DNA of 64,000 nucleotides from Theristus sp. LFF4_11 (lineage: Eukaryota; Nematoda; Chromadorea; Monhysterida; Xyalidae). A model generated the notes under the pieces. The model did not search any database. It was not told where the DNA came from and was given only the letters and a program-made list of their open reading frames with translations. Below, in pieces: positions 25,961 to 37,560 of this stretch; the first letter of the stretch is position 1, and each line of letters begins with the position of its first letter. The position numbers and the translations under genes are program-made. Where the stretch lies: positions 62,001 through 126,000 of the forward strand of contig JASANC010000124.1 in assembly GCA_030248135.1 (NCBI GenBank), written 5' to 3'.

Positions 25961-26703
25961 ATGTTTTGGAGAAAGTGGAGACCACAAAGAACAACACCAC
26001 TGTTGCCAACAAAAGCAACAACTGATACTACCACATCGAACACCACGAAACAACTGGAGAATTTTTTGGTTGGTCACTCAAAGTCAAAGGCGACTCAATC
26101 CACATCGTTGCGGCCGTCGTCTGATCCAAACACGTTGTCTGCACATGAACTCGGAAAGCTTGTGCCACATGACGAAGGTTTGCCAAAATGGATGGTGCGG
26201 TCCTAAAAAGTGCTTTTGGCTTTGCATAAAATTCTTGTCTTCAGGCAGACTCAGTCGAGCAGGCAATCCATTTCCAACGCCTAATCCAATCAAACTGACA
26301 TGGACAACACGTGTTGATGCTCACATTCAGGTGATAACTAAGATGCATTTCAATTTTTATAATCTAATAATTTGCATTTGCTTTGTATCATATTTAAAAA
26401 AGCTTTTATCACACAGATTTTTTGAAGACAATGTCGCTTTCGGTTCCATAGGCAATCATTTCGATCGCTGTTGTTGTTCTGCTGCTTGTTGGCGGTGCAC
26501 AACTCGGTCGTTACTTCAGCCGACTGCGAAAACAGAAAATTTTGGACATGCACCTATCTGAGGTTGAATTGATGATGGAACAACGTCAGTACCAACGATT
26601 GGCTCGAGAACAGCAAAGAGCAATTGCTGAACGCTTTGGGTTGGATGTGTTAAAACACTGGCCTTTAACGGGCACTTGGCCAACACCAAGTGATGATCGC
26701 TAG
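25961..26703 (+). CDS. Single-pass membrane protein, about 184 aa, three exons
   Basis: Exons 25961-26177, 26245-26330 and 26452-26703 join in consistent phases (1, then 0). The protein starts MFWRKWRPQRT. It then has a Thr/Ser-rich stretch, a central part with NPFPTPNPIKLTW, one clear membrane segment (AIISIAVVVLLLVGGAQL), and a basic, Gln/Glu-rich predicted helix (MMEQRQYQRLAREQQR). It ends GTWPTPSDDR. The Arg-rich, acid-free start could be a mitochondrial presequence, but this is inference. The first donor (GAAG|GTTTGC) was chosen to keep the frame open; an alternative donor downstream gives stops. Family not recognised. Confidence 0.5.
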
Positions 26704-27196
26704 CTATGACTCATGTATATTGTCGAATTTTGTGCTGTGTTGTTTTGTGTGTTGTCGCCAGTGAACCGTTTTGACTTTTTACGATTTGTATTGGTGGTGC
26801 TGCTAGTCAATAGTGCTTGCTTGCCGCTGCTATATTTGCAAAAACATTTTATTGCCATCAGCAATATTTATCATTAAAGACAGAAAAGTGTGACAATTAC
26901 GTAGAATCCAGGGATCAGGTGTACCAATCAGCCGTTAAACCATGCACGTGCAGTGCACCCACTAATTCACTACGGTTTCACCCAAAATATCGCGAGTTGA
27001 AAGATACGAAAAGATTATCACATGTCAGTGACCTATAGCCATAATAACTTTTAAACCGGTACCAGGGGATAATAATGTGAAGCACAGAGCGCGTTCCCCA
27101 TACCGAAGCCGGACCCGCAATATACGCTTGAAAAACACGCTCCGGGTGAAAGTATTGCTCCGTGGAACACCATAGCCTCTACCGAAAAAGCGTTAG
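26704..27196. other. Convergent intergenic spacer
   Basis: This 493-bp spacer lies between the 3' ends of the plus-strand membrane protein gene and LONP2. It should hold both 3' untranslated regions. I see no further gene. Confidence 0.5.
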
Positions 27197-30100
27197 TTAC
27201 AATTTGCTGCTACTGAACGACTTTTGGTTGAGTGTGAGCCCATCAAACGCGGCAATGAGAGCGTCGTCCATGGTGGCAGCAAGCACGAACTCAATGTTGC
27301 GCTGAAATATGCAGCTCAACATTTGCTTGTTTTTCATTTTTCAAGTTCAGTTGGCATTCACAGTCAGAGACACCATTGCCAACTTTGAGCTCATCTGGTA
27401 GCTGCTGCACATCGGGAAGATTGCGCGCTGGCACAATGATGCGGCTGAAACCGGCGCGATCTGCAGCCAGCGCTTTCGCTTTGATGCCGCCAACCTGATT
27501 GGTCATAAATGTGTACAGGGTGAGCTAAAAAAGGTTCCAGGTTCAAAATGTTCTCACTGGCTTGTGCTATGTTTCGAGCTGAAAATTGGAACACTATTAG
27601 AAAACGTTGGGAAGTTTTCCTGACCAAATTTTTTGACGGTTCGTTGCCCCTAATCACTCACTACAGTAGAATATCTTGCAAACATAAAAAAATGACAAAT
27701 GTGAATGCAGACGGTTGATTTAAAGCTGAAACAAATACCAAATGATGAACGTTGGTGACAATGCGAGTGTTTACAACACAAAAAATAAAAAAAAGCAATA
27801 GTTGCTTGAAAATACCGAACGCCCAATCGCATTTGAGCAGTGTTTGATAACTGATGTTTCACTTCGAGTCTGGGTGTGCGTGAACGGTTCTGCTTAGAAC
27901 AGAACAGACACAAATTTTTCGTTTCAAATGCAAATTGTTTTTCTTTTTATAATTTACCACTGATTTTTTTACCATAGCAATCTGATTGTTTTCTGCAGTG
28001 AAAATCCACAATATCGACAAACATTATTTTTGTCAAAAATTGCATTTTTTTTTTAAATTACACTGTTAAACTGAACTGAAACGTGTAAACCAATAAAAAT
28101 TCAGATCAAAAAGAACTCCCCGTAATGCTCTCACAGTGTCCCAAATTTTAAGTCACAAGGCCTTGGCACAAGCCAGTGAGAGTATTTTGAAGTTGGAACC
28201 TTTTTTTGGCTCACCCTGTATTATAAACAAACCAGTATTTTTGAGTGAACGATTTTAAAGAAAACATTCTCGTCTGATTTTAACACTGAGCAGGCCGACT
28301 GGAAGCAACGATCCGCGCAGCGTGATCTCTCCGGTCATTGCGGTGTCCGGTCGAGCGGGCCGTTCAGTGGCGAGCGAGACCAACGCAGCCAGCACCGTGA
28401 TCCCAGCGGACGGGCCGTCTTTGCTGACTGCACCGGCCGGAAAGTGAACGTGCACATCGTGCTTGGTGAAGTCAAAGTCGTTGGCACATGCGCGCATTCG
28501 CGCACCTTTACCGCAGGCGCATCCGCGCCGACATTTGCCGCGGTGGACCTTTCCCGCGCGCACCTTTCCTGCAGGCGGACCTTTTCCGCGGCGTGTTTCT
28601 GTTAGGGTTTCATGGCTCGTTTGTTAAATTGTTCGTTTTCAACCATTTTTATTCATCCTTTAACATTCAATCTAATTGGTTAGCAAAACAGCAGTATTTT
28701 CAAATGAAATTTTAACACAATCCGTGAGAAACATTTTTTAAGTGTTCAAAATTTCAAATTTAAATGTTGGACAAAACTCAAGAAAGAGCGTTTTGCCCAT
28801 TGTGGTTTTTGAGACTGTCCTGCATTTTAGCAGTATGAAACAATTTCGCTCGAAAATTTTGAAAAAAACAACGCTAACGAGCTAAATGATATTCATTTGT
28901 CACTAACGATCGCTTGAAAACGAACGATTCAACAAACGAACCATAAAACGCAAATATAAACACCGCGCGGAAAAGGTGCGCCTGCGGGAAAGGTACGCCC
29001 GCGGGAAATGCGGGAAATGTCCGCCGCAGGAAAGGTCCGCGCGGGAAATGTCCACTGCGAAAAAGGTCCGCTACGGGAAAGGTCGGGATACGTATGCGCG
29101 CCGTTGTGAGCGGTCGAGAACGGGGTGGCAAGCTGAAAAAAGCTGACAAATGTGTTCATGTCTCACAGTTCCGGAAGCAAATTCAACTGACCCGTTGCAT
29201 GTTGCTGCGCAGCCAAGACAATGCCAAGTTCGCAGACTCCTTCATGACATCGCCCAACTGACCGGTCAATGTCAATTTGCCAGTGCCGTTTGGCATGGCG
29301 GTCGCCTGATGGTGGCAATAATTGACGGCAAAAATGAAGGGCATAAGCAGCATCACAGAGCACGCCTGTGCGACGGTGCGGTATGGACCAGGGTGCGTCT
29401 GCCGTGCCGTGGGAGCCACCACGTGATTCGGTTTGCCACGCATGGCGACAGAGCCAGCAGTGAGTGTGAGCCACCCGAGAGCATGTCATTCCACAGCAGA
29501 CCGTCGCACGGCTATGATAGAGACTGGAGACAGCCGTCATACCTCAACGTACATGAGTTGGCCACCCGCTTGTGTCCACGCAAGTCCGGCAGCCACGCCA
29601 ACGCCTGGCTGTTGCTCTGCGAGTTCTTGCACGTGCAGCGGCGCCTAAGCAGACAGCAACAACGAAGCATTGCACCTTTGCGCACACTGACTATTCAGCA
29701 ATGAGAGCACAACGCACGCCAAGAATGTCGCCAATCGTTTGCTCGTCCATGATCACCGGAAAGGTGTTCGCTTGCTCGGGCGTTAGCGAATCGACAGCGT
29801 CACGATTGTGATGTGCGTGCGTGCGATTGTTAAGTGTGTCCTGATTGCTGGTTTGTCTGTGACTGTCGTGTGCAGCAACACGCACGGCAACGGCACGACA
29901 CAACGAGCCAATGCAACGCTCCATCTGGCGGACTCCTGCCTCGCGTGTGTACTCGCACGCTGCAAACACACTGGCACACATCAGTATTATAACACACACC
30001 AGTACATCTGCTGAGCCGTAGTCGAACACAGTGCACACTGCCATAACACAGCAATGTTGCACAGTCACAAGTGAACACACACGCACACACATGCATGCGT

Positions 30101-33100
30101 CGTGTCACCGTGTGTTTTTGTGGAGCAACTATCCGTCCCGTACCAACCGTACTGTTTTATACGCGAGCGGATTGCGAGCATCACGCATTATTAACTGAGT
30201 GCATCATAACTGCAACTTTAGTGCGTCATAAATCAATCCAGTGTGTTATTTAGTTAGCTAAACCACGTTGGCATTCATCCCAAAGTAAACAGCACTATTT
30301 TGCACACCAATTTTCAGGAGCATTTCGGGCGATATCTGCAGATGACTGCTGTTGAGTGCGTGCTCGTGCAGCTGCTTTGGCAGCAAGTGACGCTGTGCAA
30401 TTTGCACTTTTTCGTCCGGCGTGTATCCGTTCAGCTCGATCACCTAATTTGTGCAAACATCAGTTTTTCCGTTTGTAAACAGGAAAACAACATGAGCACC
30501 TCCATTCGGTCGTGCAACGCCGGTGGAATTGTTGCGGTGGTGTTTGCTGTGGCAATGAACAAGACGTGCGACAGGTCAAACGGGTGTTGCACGTAGCTAA
30601 AATTGTGCACCAATTTGTTGCTAGCCAAGACAGTGCGTGCACAATTGAACCAACTAACTGATCCACAAAATGTTTGTTCTGTTCCGGGTCGAGCACTTCA
30701 AGCAAGGCGGCACGCGGATCACCATGAAAACCAGAGGCATGCTGAAGAAAAGAAAAACTGAAGAAAATATAGCCAATTGGGCTGAGATGACATGTTGCAT
30801 AGGGAGTACGCACCATTTTGTCGACTTCATCCAACAGAATCACCGGATTTTTAGTGGTGGCGCGTTTCAGCGCTTGAATGATGCGACCTGCCATGGCGGC
30901 AATGTACGTCCGTCTGTGCCCTCTGATATCGGCCTCATGCGAAATGCCACCGAGTGAGATGCTGCACATGACAAGTCACTAAACAGCTAGCACTGAACAT
31001 TCTATGATCACTAACCACTGAGCTATGATCTTTCAGTCAATGCGCGCATCGATAGGTAAACAGTTTCATACACGACGCGGGAATTCAAAATTGGCGAATT
31101 GATCCGAGTCCATTATATAGGAACGAGTCACTTAGGTGACTTTGAATTGCCACATAAAATTGAAAAAACTAGTTTCCTTTCACGTTTGCAAACCCATTGA
31201 GTCGCAAAACTAAAAAAAATGATAATAGTTGCATATGCTGTGACAGCCCATCTGGCTAAAATATACAATTAGTTGATTGGTTGGTTGCAAAGCAAACTCC
31301 GCCTCCACAGCAATGCCTGCACACAATGCATGCATCAAGCGCACGTGTGTGCCACCAAAACCAACTAATCAGCCAGTTTTACATATCAGCCAGTATATAT
31401 TAGGACTGTACACCAGAATACAAGGCAATGTACCGCTGAAACTTTCGACTGAGCGTTCTTGCGACCGACTGTGCGATGCTCGTTTTGCCGACGCCCGGCG
31501 GCCCCACCAAGCACAGAATTGGCCCTTTCAGATCCTGTCTCAACTGACGAACGGCCAAAAACTCCAGCAGACGCTTTTTTACGTCTTGCAAGCCGAAATG
31601 GTCCGCGTCCAGGTCGCATCTGTGTTGGTCCACAAAAATAATTTGCAGGATCATTATCATAACACACCTAAAGGGAAATAAAACGCTGTTCCATAGCTAG
31701 CTTTATATCAGATAGAAACAGTTTTTGCTACCTGGCTTTATCAATATTCAACGTGTCAGTCGTTTGCACCGCCCACGGCAGGTCAGCAACCAGTTCCAAG
31801 TATTCTCTTAATCCAGCATTCACGGTTGCCCCGCCCCCAATGCCTCCACGCTGCAACGTCTCAAAGTCCTTCATCACCTCTGCCTCGATTTCAGGTGGCA
31901 TTTTTGCTGCTCTGGGGAAATAACGTACAATATAACGAATTCTGTAGTACAACCAGAATTTCCAGGAAGCACTGTGTTTAAATGTTTGTTTTCAAAACTC
32001 CACTGCAAAACAAAGCATCCCAAGAACTGACTCCAATTTAGCTTTCAACTTTGCCATTTCATCCATGGGTGCCTGCCCATTTCTCGGCCTCCGTGCGTTT
32101 GGTGTCAGTTGTCGGTGGTGCAGGGCGCGTGCCACCGCTCGTCGTAGTTCGTCAGCAGTCAGCGCGTCTGAGCTGGCATCGAACAGCTCCACGGCACTGC
32201 TGCCTGCCGATGTTGACAAGTCGTTCACATCCTAAACAGCAACACGCTGCTGTATAGTTGCAGTGGCAATGGACTGATCTTACTGAAAGGGACGCTTGCT
32301 GTCACGTTTCTTTCGGTTCATTTTTTGAATGCAGAAAGAAACTGAAGCTTTTGTTATGGCTCTATTTCATAAACTTGTGACATTGCGCAAGTTGACTGAG
32401 CATCTCCCGTTGCACAGCTACCTTCAGATACTCGGTTATGATCGGCTGCAAGATTTGCATTCTGTGATTGCAGTCGACCGTTTGCAGCAGCCGCAGCTTT
32501 GTGTCGAGCGTCACGTTGCCGAGCATGTCAGCGCACATGTCAACGACCACGTCCAGCGGCGCGTGCTCCAGGATTTTCTGAAACACTGAAGCGAACGTGG
32601 CGCCACTTCTGAATGGTCATGTCCATTTCGGTGCTTCGTGAGCGGCACACATCACTGATCAGCCATCTGTTTTAGCGTTGGCCAGATCGAAACGCAGAGA
32701 ATTCTGTTACGTTCAGCTGCTGCACGAGCAAACTGCGCGTTGCCACCCGATCGAGCACAGCGCGCACGTCACCAATGAACCGCCGCTGTTCGCTCGTAAA
32801 TTTGTCTGGCGCGATCATTTTGCCTGAGAACAAACAACACGAGGGCAACATCGTCATTGAAATGTCTGTCGTCAGCAGACGCCGACTTGTCTTTTTTTCG
32901 AGTTTTGGAAAAGTCACCGGATTCAAGAATGTGTTACCAGGAAAGCGATCGAGCTGCTCAGTGGCCGCAACGACAAACGGCTCAACACGCAGCACTTTGT
33001 GGAAGCGAATGCGGCACACACCTGCAAAGCACAAAACATGCCCGGTTTACCTTCCCAATCGACCATGATGACAACCGTGCAACTATTTTTTCCAAGTCAA

Positions 33101-34244
33101 CCAGCTTACCAGTGACATAAAGTGTGTATGTTGTGGGTCTGGGCCAGCTGCTGCCCACCACTTGATTGACCAACACAGCTGTGCCAACTTGGTGTGCGTA
33201 CGCATTCAACCACGATTTATTGGTGCTCTGTAAACCATTACAAAACGCAGTGGTCCAATAGTGCTACGCCAGGGCTACCACACCGTGAATAAACTCGTGA
33301 ATCAACTTCATCACATCAAGTTGAAGAACAGATATTGGTGAAGAGCAGACTGCGTGAAAAAAAATGGAACTGTAAAGCATCATGAATTTATTCAGGGTCT
33401 CAGTGGTGTATGATCATGCCCATTCACGAGCGAAGCGGACAGCGGATGTCGGCATATTTTGCCTCAAATGGGACTTTTGGTTCCATGACCAAAGCCAATT
33501 CCTGTTTATTCTAATTTGAATTCAAAGTTTCGCGGCCTCTGTATTTTCCCAAAAAGGGACAGGTTTAAAAAATTATGCTGTGGTTCGCAATAATGATCTC
33601 ATAGATACCGGCCCGGTAGTTGAATTCGAAGACAAGACAACGAGAAACAGAAAAGTAGCAGAGGAAACGAGCTTGTTCTGGTACTCTTGTTAATCGTAGC
33701 GGCGCACTTGTCATAATAAACCACGGCAATTTTTTTCTGTGGGCGCATTACACGTGTTCTGAATGTGCTGTTAATTATTCTTCTTACTGTGTCATAAAAC
33801 GCGTGCGCAGTTTCACTGTTTTTAATTCTTTTGCTTTTGAGATAAAAACATTTCCAGAAAAATCCACACACAAAAATTTAAAAGTTGCGGCAGCAGTGAA
33901 ATGCCAAACTCGCCTCGCTATCGCGCCGCAAGTCGGCTGCCGTTTTCTTTCGGACGGCAATCGCGATGACACAGGCGCCCGCGAGGGACGCTGCCTCGGT
34001 GACGCAGTAGTCAACCACATTGGCACTGAAAACATCCAGAAAAGTGGCGACCGAGAAACTCAATCCTCAATCTGCGTCAAGTCACAAAGATTAGTTTCAG
34101 AAATCAACCATTTTTGTAGAACAAAACTGGGTTGTTGTACTTGTTTCTCGTTTGAACCGGAATTCGCACGGAGACCGATGGAAAAATGGCACCATCTGCG
34201 ACCAAAATCACCGGCAGATGACGTGGTATTTCAATTTGCGTCAT
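27197..34244 (-). CDS. LONP2: LONP2, peroxisomal Lon protease
   Basis: Nineteen exons, 5' to 3': 34141-34244, 33956-34025, 33110-33227, 32938-33021, 32711-32823, 32422-32577, 32032-32231, 31732-31911, 31434-31619, 30814-30961, 30659-30741, 30500-30596, 30308-30443, 29718-29959, 29543-29644, 29188-29305, 28300-28505, 27384-27494, 27197-27301. All junction phases agree and give 852 codons, close to vertebrate LONP2. The N-terminal LON domain ([13 protein letters not shown]) is followed by an AAA+ module with Walker A GPPGVGKT (about 381-388) and Walker B LLDEVDK. The protease domain has the Ser-Lys dyad: S745 in KDGPSAG and K786 in GGIK. The C-terminus is SKL, a type 1 peroxisomal targeting signal, which separates it from mitochondrial LONP1. 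It acts as an ATP-dependent protease and chaperone in peroxisomes. Exon 2's donor and exon 17's acceptor are the least certain. Confidence 0.96.
27516..28218. mobile_element. Mariner-type MITE filling LONP2 intron 17
   Basis: Ends CAGGGTGAGCTAAAAAAGG and the inverse GGCTCACCCTG are flanked by TA (27514-27515 and 28219-28220). Roughly 100-bp arms at each end are inverted copies. The interior (27655-27900) matches, inverted, the debris at 62640-62880. The intron (27495-28299) is little more than this element, and it separates the exons that encode the catalytic Ser and Lys. Confidence 0.75.
28506..29090. repeat. Fold-back with GC-rich tandem ends in LONP2 intron 16
   Basis: Both ends consist of tandem degenerate units of about 17 bp around GGACCTTTCCCGCAGGC, inverted relative to each other (28500-28600 and 28965-29090). 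They enclose an AT-rich middle whose flanks are also inverted (ATGGCTCGTTTGTTAAATTG and GATTCAACAAACGAACCAT). GC content of the ends is far above the flanking intron. Confidence 0.65.
31033..31209. mobile_element. MITE of the GACTCAATGCGCGCA family, in LONP2 intron 9
   Basis: It starts AGTCAATGCGCGCA and ends CCCATTGAGTC, with internal GGGAATTCAAAATTGGC and an inverted partner GACTTTGAATTGCC. A close copy is at 50254-50434 and a fragment at 19359-19468. It lies in the intron between exons 10 and 9. Confidence 0.6.
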
Positions 34245-34920
34245 CTTGCTGAAATTAGTGTAATACAGACCTGAGTTGTTGTGCTGTGGCGGTCTAGTGT
34301 TCTAAGGTTACGTACGCTACCTTGATATCAAATAGACTGGTTGTTGTACACTGCTGATATTGTTGTGTGTATTACAAACAGACAAAAAACGGACACAATG
34401 TTGTTGTCAGTTCGTTTATCAACAAGTAATAAATGCACAAAACTTCCAAGCATCTGAAATCGTTTCATTTTTCTCCAAATTGTTGTGATTAAACAAACAT
34501 CTAACCAAAGCAATTGATGACATAAAGCAGGACAGAATAAAATAAAAACACACCAGGATTGCAGATTCAATAAAATCACATCATCAGTAACAGGAACAGG
34601 AAAAAAAAACAGAGATAAAACAGGAAAATTTTGAAAAAAATTGTGATCTGAGATCACGTAATGGAAGCAAAATGTTTTACAAACTATTTATACACAAGAG
34701 AGAACATGTGAAATGTGAAATATTTGTACAGAAAATATATGAAGAGAAGTTCTTGCAAATCAATAAAATAAATCAATAAATGTCGAATAAAACCAATCAA
34801 TCAAAATCAGTGATTTGTGACAAAAACGGTGATCAAGGCGACAAATACCGCAATCAGTGTTTCAGCCTTTGTGTTTCCAGAGGATCACTAAACTCCCGAG
34901 AATCCTCCTTGTTTTTGTGT
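34245..34920. other. Spacer between LONP2 and the ASTE1-like gene
   Basis: 676 bp, AT-rich. It should contain the LONP2 promoter and the 3' untranslated region of the ASTE1-like gene, which are in tandem on the minus strand. No other gene seen. Confidence 0.45.
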
Positions 34921-37560
34921 TCACCTCATTTCACGTTTGCACTGAATGTATTTCGCCTGGAACAACGGTCCGTCAAAGAAGCGCCATGGCATCAGCATTT
35001 GTGGCTCAATGGGAAAGTTGCACGCAGATACGGACAAGTAGAAGGCCGAGGCAAGGCGTAGCACAAGCACAGCGAGATGCACAGCACGCCCATCGACACG
35101 CGCCACACGCTGAATGCAACCAGGAGCATGCAGCTGGCAACAATGACAAGCAGCAGTGGACCACGAACCTTGACATCAGGCGTCCGCTGTTGCTTGTAAC
35201 ATTCAGCCACTTCGGCAGCCGTGTGACGCACTGCACGCAACTCAAACTCTGCCAGCGCACATCCATTCTCGTTCATGTACGTCAGCATGCACTCAACAAC
35301 GTCACACTCAGACACCTCCTCCTGCAACAAAACATACAGTAAAGGAGCCTGAAAGAAATTGCTCTGCTCTTGAAATGAAACTGAAAACGTGCAAAAACAT
35401 TTTTTTGAAAAATGACCAGCAAACCTCTTCAGCAAAACCAGGATAATGCCAAATTTCACAAAGCGCTTTCAAACGTTGATGCCTGCTTGCAAGTTCGCTA
35501 TACACTGTGTTGATGTTCACTCCTAAAAAGGAAACCAGTGAAATCAGAATATCAATGAGAAGCAGAACGCCCAAGCCGTTCAGTTGTTGTCACCTTCCAA
35601 CGCAAAGTTGCCACTTTTCCATTGGTGTGGTGTGCGCAGTTCGATGCCAATTGAAGACACGTACTCGGTGATTGGCCTGTTAAAAACCTGTGAAATCTGA
35701 ATGCATCAATCAGCAGGTGGCGAGTGCAACTGCAAAGGAGCCAATCAGCCGATTGCTTGTGGTTTGCAGTTGAACAGCGATGCCCCGCAGCATGCACGTA
35801 CACTGCTGCGCCGACACAGAACGCACGGAGTCGCTGCATGGCCGGTCTCAACAGGTCTGTGTACGCTGGCAAGCCGGTGACGCCAGGATGCTCTGCGCTT
35901 GTCGTGTACATCACCAACTGACGACACAAATACGACAGCAACGCTGCAACAGTTGCTGCAATGCAAAAAACCAGTGGCGCACAATGAAAGAGCGCTTCAG
36001 CGGAGTCACCATTGTGCTGGTAGCCACTGCAGTGCTGCTGCACCAAGCGCTGCCACGTGGCACGACCGACTGTCGCTGCTGGCATGACGCTCATCTCCTT
36101 TGGTTCGTCTCGTACTGCCTGTGCGACAGTCATGATCATGGCACAACAACGTTGGATGAACGTCACAACAATGAACGCTGCTGGGTGCACCTGAATGGCA
36201 CGCACAAGCAGCGCAGTGTCACAGTTGAAAATGCGCTGCTCCAAGCGGCCCAGTTCGTTTGCATCGTCCAGGCGAATGCCGGCGTTTACTTCCAGCAGAC
36301 GGCGCATCAGTGCAACAAAATACGCACCTCGGCTGGAGTGATCGCCGACTGTCAGCGCTGGAAACACAACAACTCATTGCTTTTGATGATGCATCGTGCT
36401 GCAAAAAACGCAAGTACAATCTAACATCGGTGATAGTTTTTGAGATGTGGGTCGTAATGTGGCTTTGTAACATCATTGCCGAGCAGTGCCGACAGTAAAG
36501 CAAGCCGGCTCGGCTCAGTGCGCAAAAGGCGACAGAAGGCTTCCTGCAAGTAAGATTGAGTCTGAAACAGATGTAACCGGGGCCGGAACTGCTGAGTGCT
36601 GAACCACCACTGACCTGGCTGAATCGCAGCACTTTCAGCTGCGGCAAGAAACTGGAATTTTGCAGAATCAACAGCACGGGCACATTGGCGGTGTGCAACA
36701 CGCAGAAGTCGCTGTCACTGGTCAGGATCGCAACACAGCCAGCAGTGCCGTGGTCGCGCGCCAATTTGGCGACGTACGCATCTGCACTTGCGCACATCGG
36801 ACGAAGCACCTGCAACTGTTGCTTGCTGCTGCCGCACTTTCTTCCAGTTGAACGTGCACTGCGCTCCGTTGCAAAGCAACAGGCCAAAAACAAACAAAGC
36901 ATAAAACACACAGATTTACACGGCGCACCTCAGAACCGCATTCGAATTTCAATATGGCCGCCAAATAGGTCATGCAGCAGGCAGGCATCATGCGTACTTC
37001 GTCGCGTTGACTCGCAGCAAACGCAAACACACCCGCACCCAGCTGTGCAAAGGTCTGCCTGATGTCGCGCTGCTCTTGCTCGCGCCTGTCCAACCAAGTT
37101 TCCATGTTGCACTCGCAAACATCACAGTCGAACACAAAAACAGGCCTCACGTTCAGCGCATTCAGTTTCTCCACAAACAATTTGCATCTGGAAATCAAAA
37201 ACATTCCTATTGTCACCAGAATACCACCGACTTTCCATCTTGACTCAGCATAGTATGAGTGTTGAATTCAACGACCAAAATCAAACTAAAAACGAAAACG
37301 GACAGAAAGTGAAGTTATTTTTATTGCTCGCACCTTTGCACGTATTGCAGCCATTCTCCTTGGCAAAGCCAGTCAAGGCCAGCGTACAACGACCAAATCA
37401 GGGCTGGTCCATCGATCAGAAACACAGGCGAGCGTTGTGCGACCGTATGCGTGCCATACTTGCGTTGGTGTTCATGAACAACTGATTCGATCGTCTCAAT
37501 TTTGGCGACATCTGTGGGCGCCGATTGAAACAGATAACTCGTTAAACGGTACACTCCCAT
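34921..37560 (-). CDS. ASTE1: Asteroid/ASTE1-type XPG-family protein
   Basis: Nine exons, 5' to 3': 37334-37560, 36929-37187, 36615-36809, 36426-36543, 35798-36357, 35594-35696, 35425-35522, 35169-35321, 34921-35109. The phases fit and give about 633 residues (human ASTE1 is somewhat longer). It starts MGVYRLTSYLFQ. The XPG-N fold shows FLIDGPALIWSL with D50 and VFVFDCD with D96/D98. The I-domain region has SADAYVAKLARDH and LTSDSDFC with D194/D196, then LLSALLGND. These are the motifs of the FEN1/XPG superfamily as retained in Asteroid proteins. The acidic residue usually two before D172 is Ser here, so catalysis is uncertain. The C-terminal half is diverged and the fifth exon may hide a short intron. 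Molecular role of the family: structure-specific nuclease fold, little characterised. Confidence 0.85.

Noticed and set aside
31620..31672. LONP2 exon 9 starting at an earlier AG near 31672
   Set aside because: It is in phase but adds a hydrophobic stretch absent from the family. The acceptor ACACAG before 31619 gives a direct match.
33803..34252. A 149-codon plus-strand frame opposite LONP2 exons 1-2
   Set aside because: It is antisense to LONP2 exons 1 and 2, whose translation matches the Lon N-terminus; the long frame is a by-product of that composition.
34992..35168. Reading the ASTE1-like exon 8 straight through to the stop at 34992
   Set aside because: The extension is hydrophobic and unrelated to the family. 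Splicing AAG|GTTCGT to 35109 gives a C-terminus that resembles Asteroid proteins.
35552..36367. A single 271-codon exon as the C-terminal end of the ASTE1-like gene
   Set aside because: Beyond about 35798 the frame no longer resembles the family. Splicing at TAC|GTGCAT into 35696 restores a conserved-looking chain through to 34921.
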